From the NCBI GenBank assembly GCA_049699975.1, contig JBNAWB010000016.1, positions 1-31,374 on the forward strand: a stretch of 31,374 bases of DNA, given 5' to 3'. How positions within the stretch are numbered: position 1 is the first letter of the stretch; every line of letters begins with the position of its first letter. Source of the DNA: CAZAGD01 sp049699975 (GTDB lineage: Bacteria; Desulfobacterota; SM23-61). Made by a program: the position numbers and the translations under genes. This document shows positions 7,714 through 16,063 of this stretch, piece after piece. The notes under the pieces are model-generated. The model was not told the origin of the DNA. It worked only from the letters and a program-made list of their open reading frames with translations, and searched no databases.

Positions 7714-7950
7714 ATGGAAAAGAGGGATCTGGAACTTATTCAAAAATATATAAACGTGGATCCTGAGCTTAAACGTTATATGCAGGAGCATGAAGAGTTC
7801 GAAAAAAAATTGGAAGAGATGAACCGGAGGATATATCTTACACCCGAGGAAGAAGTAGAGCGCAAAAAAATTCAGAAATTAAAACTTGCGGGTCGCGATC
7901 GGATTGAGGCTATTCTGGCCAAATACAGGTCGCCAAATAAATTGGGGTGA
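7714..7950 (+). CDS. DUF465/YdcH-like small coiled-coil protein
   Basis: A 78-residue, highly charged and almost wholly helical protein. It has the DUF465 (YdcH) type pattern of E-L-K-R-Y-M-Q-E-H-E-E-F-E-K-K-L-E-E-M-N-R-R-I, then L-T-P-E-E-E and K-K-I-Q-K-L-K-L-A-G-R-D-R-I-E. The function of the family is unknown. It is the first gene after the operon promoter and has an AGAGGA ribosome binding site. Its final codons and stop hold the ribosome binding site of ilvB, so it may couple translation of acetolactate synthase. I infer this from spacing only. There is no signal peptide or cysteine. Confidence 0.8.
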   Translation: MEKRDLELIQKYINVDPELKRYMQEHEEFEKKLEEMNRRIYLTPEEEVERKKIQKLKLAGRDRIEAILAKYRSPNKLG

Positions 7951-7954
7951 GATT

Positions 7955-9661
7955 TTGAAAAAAACTGGAGCAGAAATTCTCTTAGAGAGTTTACGGCAAG
8001 AAGGAGTAGAGGTAATTTTTGGGTTTCCAGGTGGGGCCGTTTTAAACATTTATGATGCCCTGCTGAAATATGCCGAAGAAATTCGCCATATCTTAGTGCG
8101 TCACGAACAAGGGGCCGTCCATGCTGCGGATGGGTACGCGCGGGCCTCGGGCAAAGTAGGGGTATGTTTAGTTACTTCTGGGCCAGGAGCAACTAATGCG
8201 GTAACTGGGATAGCCACGGCGTACATGGACTCTGTGCCTTTAGTCATTTTCAGTGGCCAAGTGCCTACCATGCTCATTGGCAATGATGCTTTTCAGGAAG
8301 CGGATATTGTGGGCATAACCCGGCCTTGTACTAAACACAATTTTTTAGTTAAGGACGTCAATAATTTAGCGTTGACCATCAAACAAGCATTTTATTTAGC
8401 GCGGACTGGCCGGCCAGGGCCTGTCTTAGTGGATTTACCTAAAGATGTTATCGCCGATACTGCTGAATATAACTATCCGGCCAAGATCAAACTCCGGGGA
8501 TATAACCCCACTTATCAAGGCCATCCCCGCCAGATTAAGAAAGCGGCCAAACTTATAGCCAAAGCCCAAAAACCCCTTATTTATGCCGGGGGAGGGGTGA
8601 TCATCGCTAACGCTTCCAAAGAGCTGACCACCTTAGCCCAAAGATATTCCATTCCTGTAACTACTACCCTCATGGGTTTAGGTAGCTTTCCGGGCGATCA
8701 TCCTTTGTTCTTAGGAATGCTAGGCATGCATGGAACTTACCAAGCTAATATGGCCGTAACTAATTGTGATTTACTCATTGCCGTGGGAGCGCGTTTCGAT
8801 GATCGCGTCACTGGAAAAGTGGAAAAATTTTCACCTTATTCGCAGAAAATACATATTGATATTGATCCTACTTCCATCTCCAAAAATGTATTAGTGGATA
8901 TTCCCATCGTCGGTGATGCTAAAAACGTTCTGCGCGCACTTCTGAAGGCCTTAGAGGAAGAAACCGCCGCTCCCGACTCGGCCAAGATGCATAGCGAATG
9001 GTTAAAACAGATTGACGCCTGGGCCAAGACCGCGCCTCTTAATTATAAAAATTCTTCCGGGATCAAACCGCAATTTGTCATCCAGAAGATAAACGAACTC
9101 CTCAGAGAAATGGCTGGAGATAATTTTATTATCACTACGGAAGTAGGCCAAAATCAAATGTGGACGGCTCAGTTTTTTACTTTTACCAGACCCCGTTCTT
9201 TGCTCACTTCAGGAGGCTTGGGGACTATGGGTTATGGTTTTCCAGCCGCCATTGGGGCGCAAGTGGCTTTTCCCGAGAAAATAGTGGTGGACATTGCCGG
9301 CGATGGTAGCTTCCAGATGAACATCCAAGAATTAGCCACCGCCGTGCAGTATAAGCTACCCGTGAAAGTGGCAGTGCTCAATAATCACTGTTTAGGAATG
9401 GTTCGCCAGTGGCAGCAGCTTTTTTGTGATGGCCGCTACTCCCATACTATATTCGAATTAGTCCCCGATTTTGTAAAATTGGCTGGGGCCTATGGAGCAA
9501 TAGGGATGAGGGCCACTAAGCCAGAAGAAGTGGAACCGGTAATTCGCGCAGCCCTCTCTACGCCGCAAACCGTGGTCATGGATTTTATCGTCGATCCAGA
9601 AGAATGCGTTTATCCTATGGTACCTGCGGGGGCAGCCTTAACGGAAATGATTTTACTTTAG
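7955..9661 (+). CDS. ilvB: Acetolactate synthase, large (catalytic) subunit
   Basis: This enzyme condenses pyruvate with pyruvate or 2-oxobutyrate, the first common step of valine, leucine and isoleucine synthesis, using ThDP and FAD. From the TTG at 7955 the protein has 568 residues, the usual length, and begins K-K-T-G-A-E-I-L-L-E-S-L. Glu51 in R-H-E-Q-G-A is the catalytic glutamate. G-D-G (449-451) to N-N-H (476-478) is the ThDP/Mg motif, and Q-W-Q-Q-L-F lies near 485. The open frame extends upstream to an ATG at 7886, but that would overlap the DUF465 gene by 65 bases. GGGGTGAG at 7944-7951 supports 7955. Confidence 0.96.
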   Translation: MKKTGAEILLESLRQEGVEVIFGFPGGAVLNIYDALLKYAEEIRHILVRHEQGAVHAADGYARASGKVGVCLVTSGPGATNAVTGIATAYMDSVPLVIFSGQVPTMLIGNDAFQEADIVGITRPCTKHNFLVKDVNNLALTIKQAFYLARTGRPGPVLVDLPKDVIADTAEYNYPAKIKLRGYNPTYQGHPRQIKKAAKLIAKAQKPLIYAGGGVIIANASKELTTLAQRYSIPVTTTLMGLGSFPGDHPLFLGMLGMHGTYQANMAVTNCDLLIAVGARFDDRVTGKVEKFSPYSQKIHIDIDPTSISKNVLVDIPIVGDAKNVLRALLKALEEETAAPDSAKMHSEWLKQIDAWAKTAPLNYKNSSGIKPQFVIQKINELLREMAGDNFIITTEVGQNQMWTAQFFTFTRPRSLLTSGGLGTMGYGFPAAIGAQVAFPEKIVVDIAGDGSFQMNIQELATAVQYKLPVKVAVLNNHCLGMVRQWQQLFCDGRYSHTIFELVPDFVKLAGAYGAIGMRATKPEEVEPVIRAALSTPQTVVMDFIVDPEECVYPMVPAGAALTEMILL

Positions 9662-9676
9662 AAGGTACAGGAAAAG

Positions 9677-10192
9677 ATGAAGCACGTCATCTCCGTTTTA
9701 GTTGACAATGAACCTGGAGTTCTTTCCCGGATTTCCGGGCTTTTTAGCGGCCGGGGTTTTAATATCGAAAGTCTAAATGTGGCCGAGACCTTAGACCCCA
9801 CTATTTCCCGGATGACCTTAGTGACCCGGGGGAATGACCAAATAATCGAGCAGATTATCAAACAACTAAACAAGTTGGTTAATGTGATTAAAGTCCAAGA
9901 TCTAACTGGTACTGATTATGTGGAAAGGGAGATGGCCCTGATCAAAGTTTCGGCTCAAGCTTCCTCGCGGGCGGAAGTGTTGCGTATTGTGGATATTTTC
10001 CGGGGACGGGTAGTAGATGTATCGCCCAAGTCTTTTACTTTGGAGATAACCGGTGACGAAAAGAAAATCCAAGCAGTCATCGATCTCTTAGTGCCTTTAG
10101 GAATTATGGAGATAGTACGCACCGGCAAAGTAGCTATTAGCCGGGTGAAAAAAAATGGTGGGAATGAAAGTAGTAGAATAAGCGAAGAATAA
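9677..10192 (+). CDS. ilvN: Acetolactate synthase, small (regulatory) subunit
   Basis: This is the regulatory partner of IlvB, which confers valine feedback sensitivity and raises activity. The 171 residues are typical. An N-terminal ACT domain (about 1-75) has V-L-V-D-N-E-P-G-V-L-S-R-I-S-G-L-F and G-R-G-F-N-I-E-S-L, the usual effector-binding surface. A C-terminal domain with D-I-F-R-G-R-V-V-D-V-S follows. It lies 15 bases after ilvB and 26 bases before ilvC. The Asn and Gly residues of the ACT loop that bind valine appear present, so feedback control is expected. Confidence 0.95.
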   Translation: MKHVISVLVDNEPGVLSRISGLFSGRGFNIESLNVAETLDPTISRMTLVTRGNDQIIEQIIKQLNKLVNVIKVQDLTGTDYVEREMALIKVSAQASSRAEVLRIVDIFRGRVVDVSPKSFTLEITGDEKKIQAVIDLLVPLGIMEIVRTGKVAISRVKKNGGNESSRISEE

Positions 10193-10218
10193 AATTAATA
10201 AAAAATAGGAGGAAAAGA

Positions 10219-11223
10219 ATGGCCAAGATTTATTACGACAAAGATGCCGATTTAAACGTCCTTAAAGGGAAAAAAGTAGCCATTATTGGCTATGGGAGCC
10301 AAGGCCACGCTCAGGCTCTTAACCTACGTGATTCGGGAATAGACGTAGTGGTGGCGGAGCTGGAAGGGACGGAAAACTATGAATTGGCTAAGAAACATGG
10401 ATTTAAACCAGTGAAAGCCGATGAAGCTTCAGCTCAAGGAGATCTCATCCAGATCTTAACTGAGGACAATGTCCAAGCAGCTCTCTTTCAAAGAGATGTC
10501 AAGCCCCATTTAAAAAAAGGAAAGACCTTAGTTTTCTCCCATGGGTTTAATATTCATTATCATCAAATCGTTCCCCCCCAAGATGTGGATGTGATCATGA
10601 TCGCTCCTAAAAGCCCCGGACACCTTGTCCGCCGCATGTTTGAAGATGGGGCGGGAGTCCCAGCCCTGGTAGCTATTTACCAAGATTATACTAAGAAGGC
10701 TAAGGAAACGGCCTTAGCCTATGCTAAAGGAATTGGCTGCACCCGCGCTGGTGTAATTGAGACTACTTTTAAAGAAGAAGTAGAAACAGACCTTTTAGGC
10801 GAACAAGCAGTACTTTGCGGGGGGGTAACCGAGCTGATCAAAGCGGGATTCGATACTCTGGTGGAAGCAGGCTATCAGCCAGAGATTGCTTATTTTGAAT
10901 GCCTCAATGAACTCAAGCTCATAGTTGATATGATTTACGAAGGGGGCCTGGGATGGATGCGTTATTCTGTGAGCGATACGGCAGAATATGGCGATTATTA
11001 CGCCGGCCCCAAAATAATTACCCAAGAAACGCGGCAGACCATGAAGAAACTCTTGCGAGATATTCAAGATGGTACCTTTGCCAAGAATTGGATCTTAGAA
11101 AACCAGGCCGGTCGGCCCTTCTTTTATGCCCGGCGGAAAGAGGAGGCGGAACATCTTATTGAAAAAGTTGGCAAAGAATTAAGGGCCATGATGCCGTGGA
11201 TTAAACCTAAAGGAAGGTCGTGA
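10219..11223 (+). CDS. ilvC: Ketol-acid reductoisomerase, class I (likely NADH-accepting)
   Basis: This enzyme isomerises and reduces acetolactate and acetohydroxybutyrate, the second step of branched-chain amino acid synthesis. The 334-residue, single-C-domain form is class I. G-Y-G-S-Q-G-H (24-30) is the dinucleotide loop. His108 (S-H-G-F), Asp191 and Glu195 (E-T-D-L-L-G-E), and Glu227 and Glu231 are the catalytic and metal-binding residues. The loop after the second beta strand reads V-A-E-L-E-G-T-E-N-Y-E (45-55) instead of the usual L-R-x-G-S-x-S pattern. The Arg and Ser residues that hold the 2'-phosphate of NADPH are missing and acidic residues are present. AGGAGGAAAAG precedes the ATG. 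The stop overlaps the psd start by 4 bases. Confidence 0.96.
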   Translation: MAKIYYDKDADLNVLKGKKVAIIGYGSQGHAQALNLRDSGIDVVVAELEGTENYELAKKHGFKPVKADEASAQGDLIQILTEDNVQAALFQRDVKPHLKKGKTLVFSHGFNIHYHQIVPPQDVDVIMIAPKSPGHLVRRMFEDGAGVPALVAIYQDYTKKAKETALAYAKGIGCTRAGVIETTFKEEVETDLLGEQAVLCGGVTELIKAGFDTLVEAGYQPEIAYFECLNELKLIVDMIYEGGLGWMRYSVSDTAEYGDYYAGPKIITQETRQTMKKLLRDIQDGTFAKNWILENQAGRPFFYARRKEEAEHLIEKVGKELRAMMPWIKPKGRS

Positions 11224-11870
11224 TTAGAGCTAATTTTCGCGTGCCGGTGGCCAAAGAGGGAATAATTTTTATTCTCCCTTTGGCCATAATTAGTGTTTTT
11301 CTCTGGATCATCAAAATTAATAGCGCGGCAGTAATTTTCTCGCTGCTCACCATCTTTGTTGTTTATTTTTTCCGAGATCCAGAAAGATTGATCCCCAGCG
11401 AGGAAAAAGCTATTTTAGCGCCGGCAGATGGACGGGTAATCCAGGTGGATTCCTGCATAGAAGAAAAATTCCTTAAGGGCCCGGCTCTCAAAGTCAGTAT
11501 CTTCATGTCCCTCTTTGATGTGCACATAAACCGGATTCCTTTTTCAGGGAAGATAGTTGATTTACTGTATCAACCAGGAAAGTTTTTTAGAGCCAATTTA
11601 CCTAAGGCATCGGCTATTAATGAACAGAACACTTTGTTTTTAGAGGCTGCCGATGGCACCCGCTTAGTTTTCATCCAGATTGCTGGCTTAATCGCCCGGC
11701 GGATTATCTGTTGGGTGCGCCGCGGAGATGAAGTAGCCCGGGGGCAAAGATTTGGCCTGATTGCCTTCGGTTCCCGAGTGGATTTATATTTGCCCACCCG
11801 CACCAGGCTGATCACGCAAATAGGCCAGAAGGTCTTGGGGGGGCAAACTATTTTGGGGTTTTTGCCATGA
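11220..11870 (+). CDS. psd: Phosphatidylserine decarboxylase proenzyme (short, PSD-A type)
   Basis: This enzyme decarboxylates phosphatidylserine to phosphatidylethanolamine at the inner membrane. The 216-residue form is the short type that self-cleaves to give a pyruvoyl cofactor. The cleavage site is Gly184-Ser185 in A-F-G-S-R-V-D-L. F-F-R-D-P-E-R near 50-56, A-P-A-D-G-R-V (67-73) and S-L-F-D-V-H-I-N-R (97-105) are family signatures. A hydrophobic anchor spans about residues 14-50. The GTG start shares GTGA with the ilvC stop. It partners with PssA encoded immediately downstream, with a 4-base overlap. Confidence 0.94.
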   Translation: MIRANFRVPVAKEGIIFILPLAIISVFLWIIKINSAAVIFSLLTIFVVYFFRDPERLIPSEEKAILAPADGRVIQVDSCIEEKFLKGPALKVSIFMSLFDVHINRIPFSGKIVDLLYQPGKFFRANLPKASAINEQNTLFLEAADGTRLVFIQIAGLIARRIICWVRRGDEVARGQRFGLIAFGSRVDLYLPTRTRLITQIGQKVLGGQTILGFLP

Positions 11871-12646
11871 GAAGGGATCGAAAAGAAAGACGCAGACGGA
11901 CCAATAATATCAGGAAAGGCGTGTATATTCTTCCTAACCTTTTTACCGCGGGCAGCCTTTTTTGTGGCTTTTTTTCGCTGGTGCGCACCCTGCAAGAAGA
12001 CTTTTATGCGGCAGCGGTCTTAATATTGATTGCGGGGTTTTTGGATGGAATTGACGGTAAAATTGCCCGCTACACGAACACCTCCACGCGTTTTGGAGTA
12101 GAATTTGACTCCCTGGCCGATGTAATTTCTTTCGGCGTTGCCCCGGGAATTTTAGTTTATGCTTGGGCCCTGGAGCCTTTTGGGCGTTTTGGGTGGTTGG
12201 CGGCCTTTTTATATGTAGTTTGTGGAGCTTTGCGCCTGGGTCGTTTTAATATTCAGGTAACAAATGTGGAGAGCCGCTATTTCAGAGGCCTCCCTATCCC
12301 GGCCGCTGCCGGGCTGATCGCCACCTTTATTATCCTTTATTATAACTTGGGAGATACGGGCGTAAGCAAGCATTTGACCATCCTGATTATAACCTACCTC
12401 TTAGCTTTTTTGATGGTTAGTACTATTAAGTATTATAGTTTCAAGGATCTGGAATTAGTCCGGCGGAAACCTTTCCATTGGTTGGTAATTGCTATTTTAG
12501 TAATTGTGGTGGTGGCTTATGAGCCCGAATATACTCTTTTCGCTTTTTTTGCGGTTTACGCCCTTTCTGGTCCTTGCGTATCTATTATTCTTTTTCGGCG
12601 GCGACGGCTATCTAAACCTCTGCTGCCCGAAGAGAAGACCGCTTAG
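11867..12646 (+). CDS. pssA: CDP-diacylglycerol--serine O-phosphatidyltransferase
   Basis: This inner-membrane enzyme makes phosphatidylserine from CDP-diacylglycerol and serine, feeding Psd. The 259-residue protein has the complete CDP-alcohol phosphatidyltransferase motif: Asp63-Gly64, Ala67-Arg68, Gly77, Asp81 and Asp85. Several membrane segments follow to about residue 235, after a strongly basic N-terminus (R-R-D-R-K-E-R-R-R-R). P-N-L-F-T-A-G-S-L-F-C-G near residue 23 is typical of the bacterial type II PssA. Its ATG overlaps the psd stop. The psd-pssA pair inside the ilv-leu operon is a synteny known from Geobacter-like genomes. Confidence 0.94.
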   Translation: MRRDRKERRRRTNNIRKGVYILPNLFTAGSLFCGFFSLVRTLQEDFYAAAVLILIAGFLDGIDGKIARYTNTSTRFGVEFDSLADVISFGVAPGILVYAWALEPFGRFGWLAAFLYVVCGALRLGRFNIQVTNVESRYFRGLPIPAAAGLIATFIILYYNLGDTGVSKHLTILIITYLLAFLMVSTIKYYSFKDLELVRRKPFHWLVIAILVIVVVAYEPEYTLFAFFAVYALSGPCVSIILFRRRRLSKPLLPEEKTA

Positions 12647-12724
12647 CAATCCAGAGGAAGGAGAAGGGGAAAAACCCTATTAAAAGGGGAGGAGAGTTAT
12701 CTTTAAAAGGGGGTAAGAATAAGA

Positions 12725-14251
12725 ATGGATAAAGTACGTATCTTCGACACAACCCTGCGCGATGGCGAACAGTCCCCGGGGGCAAGCATGAATATTGAGG
12801 AAAAGATGCGCTTTGCCCGCCAGTTGGAGAAACTGAATGTAGATGTCATCGAAGCAGGGTTTCCTAATAGTTCTCCGGGAGATTTCGAGGCGGTTAAAAG
12901 AATTTCCCAGGAGATTAGAGGACCGCAGATTGCTGGTCTGGCCCGGACTACGCCGGAGGATATTGATCGGGCTTGGGAAGCATTGAAATATGCCCGCCAT
13001 CCTTTAATCCATGTCTTTATTGCCACTTCGGATATCCATTTACAATATAAATTGCGCAAAAGCAGAGAAGAAGTTTTAGAAGAGGCTGGCCGAGCTGTGG
13101 CTTATGCCAAACGTTATACGCCGGAGGTTGAATTTTCGGCCGAGGACGCCACCCGTTCAGATCCTGAATTTTTGGCCCAAGTGGTTGAGGCCGCTATCGA
13201 GGCCGGGGCGACCATCATTAATATTCCGGATACAGTGGGCTATATAATTCCTGCCGAATTTGGCCAGCTAATTTCCTTCCTTAAGGAAAGAGTGAAAAAT
13301 ATAGATAAAGTCATTCTCTCGGTGCACTGTCATAATGATTTGGGGATGGCGGTGGCTAATAGTCTCACGGCCGTAGAAAAGGGAGCTCGCCAAGTGGAAT
13401 GTACCGTAAATGGGATTGGCGAACGGGCCGGCAATGCCTCCTTAGAAGAGATTGTGATGGCCCTCAAGACCAGGCGGGATTATTTCGCCTATCGAGTAGA
13501 TGTGATTACTGAGCAGATCTATCCCACGAGCCGGCTGCTTTCGACGATTACTGGTATTCCTGTCCCGCCCAACAAGGCCATCGTGGGCGCGAATGCCTTC
13601 GCCCATGAGGCCGGAATCCATCAGGACGGAGTCTTGAAGGAAAAAACTACCTACGAGATCATGCGTCCTGAAGCAGTGGGTATCTCGCAATCTACTTTGG
13701 TTCTGGGTAAGCATTCGGGCCGCCATGCTTTTCGCGAAAAAATTAAGGCTCTGGGCTATGAATTAAGTGAAGCACACCTTAATTTAGCTTTTCAAAGGTT
13801 TAAAGAAGTAGCCGACAAGAAGAAACAAGTTTTCGATGAAGATATAGAAGCTATTATCGCCGATGAGATTCTCCGGATTCCTGATTTTTACAAATTAGTC
13901 AACCTCAATGTGGTCAGTGGCTCGGTCACTGTACCCACGGCCACAGTGCAGTTAGAAATAGGGGGTAAAATCTTCCAAGATGCTGGCTTTGGCGATGGGC
14001 CGGTAGATGCGGTGTATAAAACAATCTCCAAAATTACCAAAACCAAGAGTCGGCTCATCAAATTCATGGTGAATGCCATTACCAGCGGTACGGATGCGCA
14101 AGGAGAAGTCACCGTAATCTTAGAAGAGGGGGGGACCCGAGTTACGGGGCAAGGAGCCCACACCGATATAATCATGGCCGCAGCCAAAGCTTATATTAAC
14201 GGGCTCAACAAATTAGAGTACCATAAAAGGATAAAGGGGGTAATTAAATGA
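12725..14251 (+). CDS. leuA: 2-isopropylmalate synthase
   Basis: This enzyme condenses acetyl-CoA with 2-oxoisovalerate, the first committed step of leucine synthesis. The 508 residues fit LeuA type 1. F-D-T-T-L-R-D-G-E-Q-S-P-G lies at the N-terminus (Arg12 and Asp13 are catalytic). S-V-H-C-H-N-D-L-G and N-G-I-G-E-R-A-G-N-A follow in the TIM barrel, then H-E-A-G-I-H-Q-D-G and L-G-K-H-S-G-R. The C-terminal LeuA dimer domain (about 375-505) binds leucine as inhibitor. The 78-base gap from pssA is rich in A/G runs, with GGGGG 10 bases before the ATG. I see no promoter or leader peptide there. The stop overlaps leuC by 4 bases. Confidence 0.96.
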   Translation: MDKVRIFDTTLRDGEQSPGASMNIEEKMRFARQLEKLNVDVIEAGFPNSSPGDFEAVKRISQEIRGPQIAGLARTTPEDIDRAWEALKYARHPLIHVFIATSDIHLQYKLRKSREEVLEEAGRAVAYAKRYTPEVEFSAEDATRSDPEFLAQVVEAAIEAGATIINIPDTVGYIIPAEFGQLISFLKERVKNIDKVILSVHCHNDLGMAVANSLTAVEKGARQVECTVNGIGERAGNASLEEIVMALKTRRDYFAYRVDVITEQIYPTSRLLSTITGIPVPPNKAIVGANAFAHEAGIHQDGVLKEKTTYEIMRPEAVGISQSTLVLGKHSGRHAFREKIKALGYELSEAHLNLAFQRFKEVADKKKQVFDEDIEAIIADEILRIPDFYKLVNLNVVSGSVTVPTATVQLEIGGKIFQDAGFGDGPVDAVYKTISKITKTKSRLIKFMVNAITSGTDAQGEVTVILEEGGTRVTGQGAHTDIIMAAAKAYINGLNKLEYHKRIKGVIK

Positions 14252-15525
14252 TCCGGCCGATGACGATTACAGAAAAAATCTTAGCTGAACACGCCGGTCT
14301 CCGCGAAGTTGAGCCTGGTCAGCTTATTAACGCCCGCGTAGATTTAGTGCTGGGAAACGATATTACTGCTCCCATTGGGATTGAAGAATTCTATAAGGTT
14401 GGAGCCCAAAGAGTCTTTGACCCAGAAAAGATTGTGCTTGTTCCAGATCATTTCGTGCCTAACAAAGATATTAAATCCGCCCAACAATGTCAACTCATGC
14501 GCAAGTTTGCTCAAGAACAGCAAATCACTCACTATTACGAAGTAGGAGAAATGGGGATAGAGCATGCTCTGCTGCCCGAGTTGGGTTTGGTTCTTCCAGG
14601 AGACTTGGTCATTGGGGCGGATAGTCATACATGCACTTATGGAGCCTTAGGCGCATTTTCTACTGGGGTTGGTTCTACGGACTTTGCCGCCGCGATGATT
14701 ACCGGAGAAGCCTGGTTCCGCGTGCCGGAGACGATCAAAATAAATTATCATGGCAAACGGCGTCCTTGGGTAGATGGGAAAGATTTAATTCTTTATACCA
14801 TTGGCCAGATTGGCGTAGACGGAGCGCTCTATAAGGCGATGGAATTTTCTGGAGAGACCATTGCCAATCTGTCTATGGATAGCCGGTTTACCATGGCCAA
14901 TATGGCGATTGAGGCGGGAGGTAAGAGCGGCATTATTGCTCCGGATAAAATTACCAAAGAGTATGTCCAAGGGCGGGCCAAGCGGCCTTATAAATTTATC
15001 TATAGTGATGGAGAAGCCAAATATAGCCAGATTATAGATATTGAAGTCAGCCGTATCGAACCGCAAGTAGCTTTTCCTCACTTACCGTCCAATGTAAAAC
15101 CCATTAGCGCTGTGGGCCATGTACCCATTGATCAGGTAGTCATAGGTTCTTGTACTAATGGACGTTTAGAAGATTTAAGGACGGCAGCGCGCATCCTCAA
15201 AGGTAGGAAAAGAGCACCTTATACGCGTTTAATAATTATTCCGGCAACCCAGGGAATTTACCAGCAAGCTATGAAAGAAGGCCTTTTGGAAATTTTCCTG
15301 GAGGCGAAAGCAGTCATCAGCACTCCCACCTGTGGGCCATGCTTAGGCGGTTATATGGGCGTGTTGGCCGAGGGAGAAAGGGCTGTATCAACTACCAATC
15401 GCAATTTTGTTGGCCGTATGGGTCATGCAAAGAGCGAAGTTTATTTAGCCAATCCAGCCATTGCTGCGGCCTCGGCCGTTTTAGGACGGATTGGCAGTCC
15501 AGAAGAGTTAGGTCTCCAAGCTTAA
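14248..15525 (+). CDS. leuC: 3-isopropylmalate dehydratase large subunit (HACN/LeuC2 type)
   Basis: This is the large subunit of isopropylmalate isomerase, a 4Fe-4S enzyme of leucine synthesis. At 425 residues it belongs to the shorter HACN/archaeal-like type, not the roughly 465-residue enterobacterial type. Cluster ligands are visible: Cys302 (G-S-C-T-N-G), Cys362 and Cys365 (T-P-T-C-G-P-C-L-G). G-A-D-S-H-T-C-T-Y-G-A-L-G (123-135) is the aconitase signature. The ATG at 14248 overlaps the leuA stop. An alternative Met five codons in (14260) is also credible. It works with LeuD encoded next. The HACN type can also act in methyl-citrate-like or homoaconitate reactions, but the operon settles the role. 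Confidence 0.95.
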   Translation: MIRPMTITEKILAEHAGLREVEPGQLINARVDLVLGNDITAPIGIEEFYKVGAQRVFDPEKIVLVPDHFVPNKDIKSAQQCQLMRKFAQEQQITHYYEVGEMGIEHALLPELGLVLPGDLVIGADSHTCTYGALGAFSTGVGSTDFAAAMITGEAWFRVPETIKINYHGKRRPWVDGKDLILYTIGQIGVDGALYKAMEFSGETIANLSMDSRFTMANMAIEAGGKSGIIAPDKITKEYVQGRAKRPYKFIYSDGEAKYSQIIDIEVSRIEPQVAFPHLPSNVKPISAVGHVPIDQVVIGSCTNGRLEDLRTAARILKGRKRAPYTRLIIIPATQGIYQQAMKEGLLEIFLEAKAVISTPTCGPCLGGYMGVLAEGERAVSTTNRNFVGRMGHAKSEVYLANPAIAAASAVLGRIGSPEELGLQA

Positions 15526-15552
15526 TTTTTTCTGAGTGCTTAAGGAGGGTTC

Positions 15553-16050
15553 ATGGTTTTTAAAGGAAAGGTATGGAAATTGGGCGCCAACATAGATACA
15601 GATGCCATTATTCCTGCCCGTTACTTAAATACTACTGATCCGCAGGAGATGGCCATTCATCTCTTTGAGGATATCGACCCGAATTTTTTCCCGAAGATCA
15701 AACCGGGTGATATCTTGGTGGCCATGGAAAATTTTGGTTGTGGCTCTTCCCGCGAGCACGCTCCTTTAGCGATCAAGTATGCAGGAATTTCTTGCGTGGT
15801 GGCCAAGAGTTTTGCCCGCATCTTTTACCGGAATGCCTTTAACATGGGCCTGCCGATCTTCGAAAGTGCCGAAGCTGCTGAAGAGACTGTTTCCGGCGAT
15901 GAATTAATAATCGACAGCATCCAAGGTACTATCGAAAATTTGCGGACAAAGAAAATATACCGCGCTCAGCCTATTCCCCCTTTCATGCAAGAACTGATCG
16001 AGGCTGGGGGATTAATGAATTATGTCAAAAAATACAAGATGAAAGGATAA
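15553..16050 (+). CDS. leuD: 3-isopropylmalate dehydratase small subunit
   Basis: This is the swivel-domain subunit that completes isopropylmalate isomerase with LeuC. The 165-residue short form matches the HACN-type large subunit upstream. F-G-C-G-S-S-R-E-H-A-P (56-66 region) is the substrate-binding signature. G-I-S-C-V-V-A-K-S-F-A-R-I-F-Y-R-N-A-F-N follows, with D-T-D-A-I-I-P-A-R-Y-L near the N-terminus. A strong ribosome binding site AAGGAGGG lies at 15541-15548. leuB follows after 13 bases. Confidence 0.95.
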   Translation: MVFKGKVWKLGANIDTDAIIPARYLNTTDPQEMAIHLFEDIDPNFFPKIKPGDILVAMENFGCGSSREHAPLAIKYAGISCVVAKSFARIFYRNAFNMGLPIFESAEAAEETVSGDELIIDSIQGTIENLRTKKIYRAQPIPPFMQELIEAGGLMNYVKKYKMKG

Positions 16051-16063
16051 AGAGGAAGAGAGA

